A DNA stretch of 8,174 bases from CAYVGO01 sp964450725 (GTDB taxonomy: Bacteria > Bacteroidota > Bacteroidia > Bacteroidales > UBA932): assembly GCA_964450725.1 (NCBI GenBank), contig CAYVGO010000074.1:1-8174 (forward strand), read 5' to 3'. The notes below the pieces were generated by a model. That model was not told the DNA's origin, ran no database searches, and saw only the letters and a program-made list of their open reading frames with translations. A program made the position numbers and the translations under genes. Shown in pieces: positions 1 through 6,710 of the stretch (within the stretch, counting starts at the first letter, position 1; the number at the start of each line of letters is the position of its first letter).

Positions 1-2
1 CC

Positions 3-3000
3 GATGTACAAATTCCCAAAATTTTAGTACAAACCATTTATCCAGGAAACTCTCCCGAAGATATTGAATCTCTTATTACCAAAGAATTAGAAAAGGAATT
101 GAAGGGTTGTAAGGGATACAAAAAAATGACCTCGAAATCACAACAAGATTTATCGGTTGTTACGGTCGAATTTATTTCATCAATGTCGGTAAAAGAAGCT
201 AAAGATGAAGTAAAAGATAAGGTTGACAATGTTTTAGGAAAACTACCCAATGACTTACCTTCGCCTCCAAAAGTGATTGATATTGATATGACCGAAATAC
301 CTATTATCAATCTAAACTTATCCGGAGATTATTCTTTAGAAGAATTAAAAATTTTTGGAGAATACTTACAAGATGAAATTGAAATGTTGCCTGAAATACG
401 TCGGGTGGACATTAAAGGCGTTGAGGAAAAACAAATTCACATCAATTGTGATTTGTTAAAAATGGAGTCTTATGAAATTAATTTTAATGATATTGAAAAT
501 GCCGTTAAGGCTGAAAACTTAAGTTTAAGTGCCGGTACGGTAAGACAAAAAGGAATTTCACGTAATGTTCGTATTGTTGGTGAATTTAAATCTGTCAATG
601 AAATGAAAGATATTGTCATTCGTAAAAACAATGACGGTACATTATATTTACGAGATGTTGCTACTGTAGTAGAAAGTTTTGAAGATGAAAAAAACAGAAC
701 CCGATTAGAAGATACAAAAGATGAAATTATTAAAGGAACAAACATTAATGCTATTCCCCGTAATCCTGTAATTTCTTTGCAAGTTATTAAACGGTCTGGA
801 GAAAATATGCTGAAGGCTATTGACAAAATCTTAAAAATTGTTGATAAAGCCAAAACAACTAAAAGCCTTCCAGAGCAATTGACTATTGTTCCTACCAATG
901 ACTTGTCTGAAGGGGTAAGAACACAGTTAAGTAATCTTGAAAATAGTATTATTATTTCTTTCATTTTTGTATTCTTGGTTTTATTTTACTTTTTGGGAAC
1001 ACGTAATGCTATGTTGGTAGGATTAGCAATACCAACATCAATGTTTATGTCCTTCTTGATATTATTCATTATGGGACAAAAAGTAAATATGATTGTACTT
1101 TTTTCACTCATTCTTGCATTAGGAATGTTGGTGGATAACGCTATTGTAGCGGTTGAAAATTATTATCGCTATCTAACTACTGCAAACTATTCAAAGAAAG
1201 AGTCAATGAAACGGGCTATCGGAGAAATTGCTTTACCTATTATCGGTTCTACAGCAACAACGTTAGCGGCGTTTTTTCCATTGGCATTTTGGGGCGGTAT
1301 GATGGGAGAATTCATGAAACTTCTTCCTATTACACTGATCATCGTTCTTTCTTCCTCCTTGTTTGTGGCATTAATACTTATTCCGGTTTTTGGCGGAAGT
1401 TTAATCTTACGACCATCTGAAGAAAAGCCTGCAAATCCGAAAGGACAAATAAAAGTTGCTTTTATTTTACTGATTCCTGCCATCATTTTTTATGCTCTTG
1501 CATTTTTTACAGGATTCACTTATACAATACCCAATCTGTTATTTTTAGGAAGTTTGGTGATGTTTGGCTACGCATTCTTCTTTACGAAAATGCAAAATTA
1601 TTTTCAAAATAATCTGCTGTCATTATTAGAAAATTTTTACGAAAAATCTATTGCTTTTGTCCTCAATAAGCGGAACTCACTTTATACTTTAATCAGTATG
1701 TTGTTTTTGTTGATAGCAACATTTGCCTTTTTTGGTTCACGTAATGTCAACATGGTATTTTTCCCAACAGGAGATCCTAAATACATTAATGTTTATGTCG
1801 ATATGCCTGTAGGAACAAATCTTGAGGAAACTAACCGTATGGTATTAAAAATTGAAAGAGATGTTGACTCCTTACTCGGTAGTGATAAAAAAATAGTAAG
1901 ATCACAATTAATATCTATCGGTAAAGTGGCTAAACAAGGAGAATTTATTACCGGAGATACCGAAAATCGAGGATTAATTACAGTTACATTTCTTGATTAT
2001 CAAGACAGAAGAGGAATTAATACGGCAAAAATAAAAAAACGTTTTGAAACTGCATTAATAGGACAATATCCCGGAGTCAATATACAGGTAGAACAAGATG
2101 CCGGAGGGCCACCGACAGGAAAACCTATCAGCATTGAAGTCGGAGGTCCTGATTTTGACAAGTTGTTGTTGATTGTAGAAGACATACGTACTTTTATTCT
2201 TTCAAAAAACATTGACGGCATTGAGAACTTGCAACTTGACTTAGACCTGGGAAGTCCGGAATTGATTATTCGTATTGATCGTGAAAAAGCCGGGTTATTA
2301 AACCTTTCTACGGCATCTATTGCTACACAAATTAGAACTTCTTTATATGGAAAAGATATTTCTGATTTCAAAATCCATGAAGATAGTTATGACATCATGC
2401 TGCGCTCTAATGACAACTATAGAAATAATCTGGCAGCATTATTAAATCAATCTATCATTTTAATGAAAGACGGTAAACCTATCAGAATACCACTTTCTTC
2501 TATCGCTTCTTTTACCTATAACAGTACTTATAATGCCATTAATCGTAAAAATGACGGTCGTGTAATTAAATTGGAATCTAATGTAAAAGAAGGTTACAAT
2601 GCCAATGCCATCAATCAGCAAATTGATAAAGCGCTCAACTCTTTTCAAATGCCTGCAAATTACAATTATGTATTTGGTGGTGAGCAAGAAGAACAAAAAG
2701 AGAGTATGGGATTTCTGATGATGGCAATGGTACTTGCACTATGTTTAATTTCATTTATTCTGGTTGCACAATTCAATTCAATTTCCAAAACATTGATTAT
2801 TATGACCTCCGTTCTTTTTTCTACCATTGGAGTATTCGGAGGAATTGCTTTGTTTAAAATGGACTTTGTTATCGTAATGACCGGAATTGGAATTATTTCA
2901 TTGGCCGGAATTGTAGTCAACAATGCCATTGTTTTAATTGATTATACTAACGTACTCTACAAACAAAGAATGACGGAATTAAATCTTGATATAGAAACTC

Positions 3001-3314
3001 AGAAATTGCCTATATCGGAATACGTTCTTTGCTTAGAACATGCTGGGAAAACAAGATTAAGACCGGTATTACTTACTGCTATAACAACTTTATTAGGTCT
3101 GTTACCAATGGCAATAGGATTAAATATTGACATTTTTGCAGGTTTATCAGATTTTACTCCCGGAATTTATTTTGGTGGAGACAATGCTCAAATGTGGTCA
3201 AATCTATCGTGGACAATTATTTTTGGATTAACATTCTCAACAATATTAACCTTAATTGTTGTACCTGCCATGATGTTATTGGTTGAAAAACTGAAAAGAA
3301 GGCTGAATAAATAA
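3..3314 (+). CDS. RND-family efflux permease, N-terminus outside window
   Basis: This is a proton-driven inner-membrane efflux permease of the AcrB-like RND superfamily, which normally works with a periplasmic adaptor and a TolC-like outer-membrane channel. The frame is open from position 3 with no stop, and its first residues (YPGNSPEDIE, then KKMTSKSQQDLS) are already the conserved first porter domain. The TTG at 99 is therefore not the real start, and about 40-50 residues are missing to the left. The visible part is 1103 aa. Counting from position 3, TM4 carries LGMLVDNAIVAVEN (D378, N379), TM10 carries GIVVNNAIVLID (N973, N974) and TM11 carries RLRP (R1020). These match the proton-relay positions of AcrB (D407, D408, K940, R971), with N replacing the second Asp and the Lys. 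Two extra hydrophobic segments lie between TM6 and TM7 (about 1455-1587). The family call is very safe; the substrate cannot be told. Adaptor and outer-membrane genes are not in the window. Confidence 0.95.
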   Translation, partial: DVQIPKILVQTIYPGNSPEDIESLITKELEKELKGCKGYKKMTSKSQQDLSVVTVEFISSMSVKEAKDEVKDKVDNVLGKLPNDLPSPPKVIDIDMTEIPIINLNLSGDYSLEELKIFGEYLQDEIEMLPEIRRVDIKGVEEKQIHINCDLLKMESYEINFNDIENAVKAENLSLSAGTVRQKGISRNVRIVGEFKSVNEMKDIVIRKNNDGTLYLRDVATVVESFEDEKNRTRLEDTKDEIIKGTNINAIPRNPVISLQVIKRSGENMLKAIDKILKIVDKAKTTKSLPEQLTIVPTNDLSEGVRTQLSNLENSIIISFIFVFLVLFYFLGTRNAMLVGLAIPTSMFMSFLILFIMGQKVNMIVLFSLILALGMLVDNAIVAVENYYRYLTTANYSKKESMKRAIGEIALPIIGSTATTLAAFFPLAFWGGMMGEFMKLLPITLIIVLSSSLFVALILIPVFGGSLILRPSEEKPANPKGQIKVAFILLIPAIIFYALAFFTGFTYTIPNLLFLGSLVMFGYAFFFTKMQNYFQNNLLSLLENFYEKSIAFVLNKRNSLYTLISMLFLLIATFAFFGSRNVNMVFFPTGDPKYINVYVDMPVGTNLEETNRMVLKIERDVDSLLGSDKKIVRSQLISIGKVAKQGEFITGDTENRGLITVTFLDYQDRRGINTAKIKKRFETALIGQYPGVNIQVEQDAGGPPTGKPISIEVGGPDFDKLLLIVEDIRTFILSKNIDGIENLQLDLDLGSPELIIRIDREKAGLLNLSTASIATQIRTSLYGKDISDFKIHEDSYDIMLRSNDNYRNNLAALLNQSIILMKDGKPIRIPLSSIASFTYNSTYNAINRKNDGRVIKLESNVKEGYNANAINQQIDKALNSFQMPANYNYVFGGEQEEQKESMGFLMMAMVLALCLISFILVAQFNSISKTLIIMTSVLFSTIGVFGGIALFKMDFVIVMTGIGIISLAGIVVNNAIVLIDYTNVLYKQRMTELNLDIETQKLPISEYVLCLEHAGKTRLRPVLLTAITTLLGLLPMAIGLNIDIFAGLSDFTPGIYFGGDNAQMWSNLSWTIIFGLTFSTILTLIVVPAMMLLVEKLKRRLNK

Positions 3315-3339
3315 TCTTATTGAATTATCTTTAAATATA

Positions 3340-3379
3340 TTTTCCTCATCGTATAGCCAAGTGTTATCGGTGAGGAAAA
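3340..3379 (+). terminator. Hairpin terminator candidate after the RND gene
   Basis: TTTTCCTCATCG (3340-3351) pairs with CGGTGAGGAAAA (3368-3379): 12 bp with one G-U pair and a 16-nt loop. A/T-rich flanks can extend the stem imperfectly. It begins 25 nt past the RND stop codon and separates that gene from the biotin operon. The downstream flank is A/T-rich but has no clean T-run, so it may be a weak intrinsic terminator or a 3'-end stabilising hairpin. Confidence 0.5.
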
Positions 3380-3405
3380 ATATTTATACACAGTATCTCT
3401 TCTTA

Positions 3406-3436
3406 TTAGATGTATAATATCTAAAGTTGAGATATT
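3406..3436. promoter_or_regulatory. Two overlapping inverted repeats upstream of bioB promoter
   Basis: TTAGAT (3406-3411), 7 nt, ATCTAA (3419-3424) is one perfect dyad. AATATCT (3416-3422), 7 nt, AGATATT (3430-3436) is a second perfect dyad that reuses the central ATCT. A further TATCTC (3394-3399) could pair with GAGATA (3429-3434). The cluster ends 7 nt before the proposed -33 element of bioB, where a repressor or activator could act. A/T-rich DNA produces short dyads by chance, so an operator role is an inference. I do not recognise a BirA-type operator in it. Confidence 0.3.
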
Positions 3437-3443
3437 GTTTAAT

Positions 3444-3474
3444 TTTAGAGTAAAAAAATAATTCCTTAACTTCG
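3444..3474 (+). promoter_or_regulatory. Probable Bacteroidota-type promoter for bioBA
   Basis: TTTA (3444-3447, consensus TTTG) is followed by exactly 19 nt and then TAACTTCG (3467-3474, consensus TAnnTTTG, one mismatch). Transcription would start near 3480, giving a leader of about 55 nt before the bioB ATG. It lies between the terminator candidate and bioB, in the place expected for a promoter of a separate biotin operon. Each element has one mismatch, so the call is moderate. Confidence 0.5.
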
Positions 3475-3534
3475 CAGCGGTTTTGTCAATAACAAATTCC
3501 AAATTCTTCCTGATAATTAAAATATATCTATAAT

Positions 3535-4494
3535 ATGACCATTCAAACACTTCTTCAAAAAGTACTCGATGGAGGAAAAATTACTTCTGACGAGGCTTTA
3601 TTTTTAGCACAACAACCCAATAAGCAGGAACTTTATGCAGCATCACATCAAATTACTCGCCATGTTATGGGTGAAAAGTTTGATGCCTGTTCAATTATTA
3701 ATGCCCGTAGTGGTAATTGTAGCGAAGATTGTAAATGGTGTGCTCAATCACGCTTTTACAAAACGGATATAGATCTTTACCCGTTAGTATCACTGGAAGA
3801 AACATTACGACAGGCAAATTGCAACGCATCTCAAGGAATAGGACGTTTTTCGTTGGTTACCAGCGGACGTAATCTTAACTCAAACGAAGTTGAACAGGTA
3901 GCCCGACATTATGACAACTTGAAACAAAACTGTAATATCAAGCGCTGTGCTTCATTAGGATTATTGACGGAAGAAGACCTGAAAACCTTGAAAAAAAGCG
4001 GTGTTGAAACTTATCACTGTAATCTTGAAACAGCGCCTTCTTACTTTTCTCAACTTTGTACGACACATACCCCCGAAGAAAAAATAAAAACACTCAACGC
4101 TGCGCGAAATGTAGGCATGAAACTTTGTTCAGGAGGAATTATAGGAATGGGTGAATCTGTAGAACATCGTATTGAATTGGCTATAACATTAAGAGATTTA
4201 GATGTATTTTCAATTCCTATTAATGTTTTATCACCCATCAAAGGAACACCGCTTGAAAATCAGCCGCCATTATCAGAAGAAGAAATTTTAACTACCATTG
4301 CTTTATTTAGATTTATTCATCCTAAGGCTTATTTGCGATTTAGCGGCGGTCGTGCCAAACTTCCTAAAACTACTCAATTTGAAGCACTAAAGGTTGGTAT
4401 CAATGCTGCCATTATGGGAGACATGCTGACGACAATCGGCAGTAGTGTTGATGAAGATAAAGAATTGATTCGCCGTGCCGGTTATGAATTTTAG
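3535..4494 (+). CDS. bioB: Biotin synthase (radical SAM)
   Basis: BioB inserts sulfur into dethiobiotin to make biotin, the last step of the pathway, in the cytoplasm. The protein is 319 aa. The radical-SAM [4Fe-4S] motif CSEDCKWC gives C62, C66 and C69, and the family blocks KRCASLG, CNLETAPS, MKLCSGGIIGMGE and LRFSGGR follow in order. Against E. coli BioB, whose auxiliary [2Fe-2S] ligands are C97, C128, C188 and R260, the last three are matched by C138, C198 and R268. The C97 position reads RFSLVTSGR and so is a serine (S106). Extra cysteines stand at C96, C133, C161 and C175. From memory, this pattern is shared by BioB of Bacteroides and other anaerobes and may mean a different auxiliary cluster. 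The ATG at 3535 has no Shine-Dalgarno, and the A/T-rich leader is usual for the phylum. It is the first gene of an operon with bioA. Confidence 0.96.
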   Translation: MTIQTLLQKVLDGGKITSDEALFLAQQPNKQELYAASHQITRHVMGEKFDACSIINARSGNCSEDCKWCAQSRFYKTDIDLYPLVSLEETLRQANCNASQGIGRFSLVTSGRNLNSNEVEQVARHYDNLKQNCNIKRCASLGLLTEEDLKTLKKSGVETYHCNLETAPSYFSQLCTTHTPEEKIKTLNAARNVGMKLCSGGIIGMGESVEHRIELAITLRDLDVFSIPINVLSPIKGTPLENQPPLSEEEILTTIALFRFIHPKAYLRFSGGRAKLPKTTQFEALKVGINAAIMGDMLTTIGSSVDEDKELIRRAGYEF

Positions 4495-5785
4495 TATTGA
4501 CCGAGACCATATTTGGCATCCTTATACATCTACCGTCAACCCTTTGCAGGTTTATGGAGTAGAAAAAGCCGAAGGTGTAACAATCACCTTACATGACGGA
4601 AGAAAATTAATTGATGGTATGTCGTCGTGGTGGGCGGCGGTGCATGGTTATAATCATCCTGTATTAAATGAGGCAGCTCACCAACAATTATCTAAAATGA
4701 GCCACATTATGTTCGGCGGTTTTACTCATCAACCGGCCATTGAATTAACTCAAAAGTTATTGCAAGTATTACCTCACCGGTTAGAAAAGATATTCTACAG
4801 TGATTCAGGTTCGGTTGCTGTTGAGGTTGCAATGAAAATGGCTGTACAGTATTGGAACAGTTGCGGGAAACAGGGTAAAACAAAGTTTGCTACGGTAAAA
4901 AAAGGTTATCATGGTGATACGTGGAATGCTATGTCTGTCTGCGACCCAACCACAGGAATGCACACTATCTTTGGTAATGCTCTTGTAAAACAGTTCTTTG
5001 TCCAAGAACCTGCAGATGATTTTGGTATCCGTTTAAAACGTAAACCTGTCAATCATAATCAGCAATCTTTACTCGAAGTACAAGCGCTCTTTGAAAAAGA
5101 ACATCAACACATTGCCGCATTTATTATTGAACCTGTTGTACAAGGAGCCGGAGGTATGCGATTTTATTCTCCGGAGTATTTGACCCAACTACGTCAACTG
5201 TGCAGCCAATATGATATTTTACTAATTTTTGATGAAATAGCCACAGGATTTGGTAGAACAGGACGTTTTTTTGCGACTGAATATACTAATATTATTCCCG
5301 ATATTCTATGTATCGGCAAAGCTTTAACCGGAGGTTATCTTTCACTTGCTGCTACTGTTACTACAAAAACCATTGCAGATACTATCTGCTCAGGTGAAGC
5401 AGGGGTATTTATGCACGGACCTACATTTATGGCCAATCCGCTGGCGTGTGCCATAGCCTCTGCCTCTGTAACACTTTTAGAAAATAGTAACTGGGAAGAA
5501 AGCATTCGGCAAATAGAATCACAACTGGCTCAAGAACTTTTACCTGCTGTTCAATATAATACGGTTGCAGATGTGCGAGTAATAGGGGCTATTGGTGTTA
5601 TAGAAATGAAAAAACCGGTCAACATGAGCATTATGCAAAAGGCTTTTGTTGATGCCGGTATTTGGATACGTCCTTTCGGATGTTTGGTTTATTTAATGCC
5701 GCCGTATATTATACAACCCGATGAATTGAAATTTTTAGTCAGACAAATGCTAAAAGTGATTGAACAAGTTGAGGCTAAAATTTAA
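4484..5785 (+). CDS. bioA: Adenosylmethionine-8-amino-7-oxononanoate aminotransferase
   Basis: BioA is a cytoplasmic PLP enzyme that converts 8-amino-7-oxononanoate to 7,8-diaminononanoate, normally with S-adenosylmethionine as amino donor. The 433-aa product is colinear with E. coli BioA (429 aa): HIWHPYTS with Y14, DGMSSWWAA with W49-W50, SDSGSVAVEVAMKMA for phosphate binding, GYHGDTWNAMSVCDP with Y142, FDEIATGFGRTG with D250 against the PLP ring nitrogen, CIGKALTGG with Schiff-base K279, and WIRPFG with R396. All catalytic positions are present. I chose ATG 4484 because HIWHPYTS then sits at about the usual distance. The in-frame GTG at 4475 would add three residues (MPV) and cannot be excluded. 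The frame overlaps the end of bioB by 11 nt (20 nt from the GTG), implying translational coupling. No other biotin gene follows; the next gene is convergent. Confidence 0.96.
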   Translation: MNFSIDRDHIWHPYTSTVNPLQVYGVEKAEGVTITLHDGRKLIDGMSSWWAAVHGYNHPVLNEAAHQQLSKMSHIMFGGFTHQPAIELTQKLLQVLPHRLEKIFYSDSGSVAVEVAMKMAVQYWNSCGKQGKTKFATVKKGYHGDTWNAMSVCDPTTGMHTIFGNALVKQFFVQEPADDFGIRLKRKPVNHNQQSLLEVQALFEKEHQHIAAFIIEPVVQGAGGMRFYSPEYLTQLRQLCSQYDILLIFDEIATGFGRTGRFFATEYTNIIPDILCIGKALTGGYLSLAATVTTKTIADTICSGEAGVFMHGPTFMANPLACAIASASVTLLENSNWEESIRQIESQLAQELLPAVQYNTVADVRVIGAIGVIEMKKPVNMSIMQKAFVDAGIWIRPFGCLVYLMPPYIIQPDELKFLVRQMLKVIEQVEAKI

Positions 5786-5789
5786 ATAA

Positions 5790-6533
5790 TCACATAGCAG
5801 TATAACCACCATCTACAATAAACTCTGAACCGGTAGAATAACTTGACTCATCTGAGGCTAAATAGACTACCATGTTGGTTACATCTTCGGGTTGAGCCAA
5901 TCGTTTTAAAGGAATATGCTTTGCAAATTCTGCTACCATGTCTTTAGTATCTGATTGCATAATCATGGGTGTTGCTACCATGCCCGGATGTACTGAATTT
6001 ACTCGAATGCCATAGTTTGTACATTCTAATGCCGCGGCTTTTGTGAGCCCTCGAACTGCGAATTTAGAATCTGTATAACCTACAGTGCCTCCAATAATTC
6101 CATTCATAGAAGATATATTAACAATTGAACCGCCACCTGCTTTTTGCATAGACGGAATGACTGTTTTTATTCCTAAGAATACAGATACTTGATTAATATC
6201 AATAATCCGTCGGTATTCTTCTTCTGTTATTGTTAACAGCGATTTTGACATGGTAATACCGGCATTATTGACTAAAACGTTTACATGTCCAAACTTTTCT
6301 TCTGTCACGGCGACTACTCTTTCCCAGTCAGCAGCACTCACAACATTGTGTTTTATAAAAAGAGCATTTTCTCCTAACTCTTTCGCTAACTCATTTCCTT
6401 TTTCTTCATTGATGTCAGTGAATGCTACTTTTGCACCTTCGGCGATAAATCGTCGTGCATGTGATTTTCCCATGCCCATTGCGGCTCCCGTAATGATGGC
6501 AACTTTGTTTTCTAATCTTTTCATATTGTTCAA
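5790..6533 (-). CDS. NAD-dependent short-chain dehydrogenase/reductase
   Basis: This is a classical SDR oxidoreductase of 247 aa, the family's usual length. It shows the Rossmann glycine motif TGAAMGMG (15-22), an acidic residue at the end of beta-2 (D40) favouring NAD(H) over NADP(H), NNAG (89-92), N114, the serine pair S141-S142, and YTDSK with Y153 and K157. The C-terminal VHPGMVATPM and STGSEFIVDGG are also typical. The RGMG-like glycine loop followed by SHARRFIAEGAKV and the SKFAVRGLTKAAALE stretch recall the hydroxysteroid dehydrogenase/FabG3 branch, but substrate cannot be assigned. The loop between the serines and the tyrosine is about two residues shorter than in the relatives I remember. 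Either ATG 6533 or ATG 6524 (MKRLENK) could be the start. The promoter at 6557-6587 leaves room for both; I keep the longer. The gene is monocistronic and converges on bioA, with 4 nt between the stop codons. Confidence 0.9.
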   Translation of the reverse strand: MNNMKRLENKVAIITGAAMGMGKSHARRFIAEGAKVAFTDINEEKGNELAKELGENALFIKHNVVSAADWERVVAVTEEKFGHVNVLVNNAGITMSKSLLTITEEEYRRIIDINQVSVFLGIKTVIPSMQKAGGGSIVNISSMNGIIGGTVGYTDSKFAVRGLTKAAALECTNYGIRVNSVHPGMVATPMIMQSDTKDMVAEFAKHIPLKRLAQPEDVTNMVVYLASDESSYSTGSEFIVDGGYTAM

Positions 6534-6556
6534 AATACAAGTTATTGATATTCATA

Positions 6557-6587
6557 CAAAGTTATCTGTTTTGTTCATTATATCAAA
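6557..6587 (-). promoter_or_regulatory. Consensus Bacteroidota promoter for the SDR gene
   Basis: Read on the minus strand, TTTG (6587-6584), exactly 19 nt, then TAACTTTG (6564-6557): both elements match the sigma-ABfr consensus perfectly and at the ideal spacing. Transcription would start about 6550, giving a leader of roughly 15-25 nt before the ATG at 6533 or 6524. This shows the dehydrogenase has its own promoter and need not be read from the upstream L,D-transpeptidase gene. Confidence 0.75.
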
Positions 6588-6672
6588 TAATCTCTGTTGG
6601 CTCTTTTTGTTGTTTATAAAGTAACAAATCCAAATGTTTTATTATCATACTTTCCATAATAGCCGAACAATC

Positions 6673-6698
6673 TGCCACAACCAAAAGTTCTTATGGCA
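6673..6698 (-). terminator. Hairpin terminator candidate after the transpeptidase gene
   Basis: On the minus strand TGCCATAA (6698-6691) pairs with TTGTGGCA (6680-6673): 8 bp with one G-U pair and a 10-nt loop. It begins 12 nt after the TGA of the L,D-transpeptidase gene, a typical place for a terminator. No T-run follows the stem, so it may be a weak terminator or only a 3'-end hairpin. Together with the promoter at 6557-6587 it supports separate transcription of the two genes. Confidence 0.4.
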
Positions 6699-6710
6699 CC
6701 CTTCTATTTT

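Noticed and set aside
99..101. TTG at 99 as the start of the RND permease
   Set aside because: The same frame is open to the left edge and encodes conserved RND sequence there, so the gene is cut by the window edge rather than starting here.
470..964. 164-residue minus-strand open frame within the RND gene
   Set aside because: Antisense shadow of a strongly conserved coding sequence; serine/isoleucine-rich composition typical of such shadows.
3317..3550. 77-residue minus-strand open frame across the RND-bioB intergenic region
   Set aside because: It starts inside bioB, runs through the bioB promoter and the terminator hairpin, and its composition is only what A/T-rich DNA gives; no recognisable domain.
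6250..6624. 124-residue plus-strand open frame opposite the SDR gene
   Set aside because: It is antisense to a well-supported SDR and passes through that gene's consensus promoter; the protein shows no motif.
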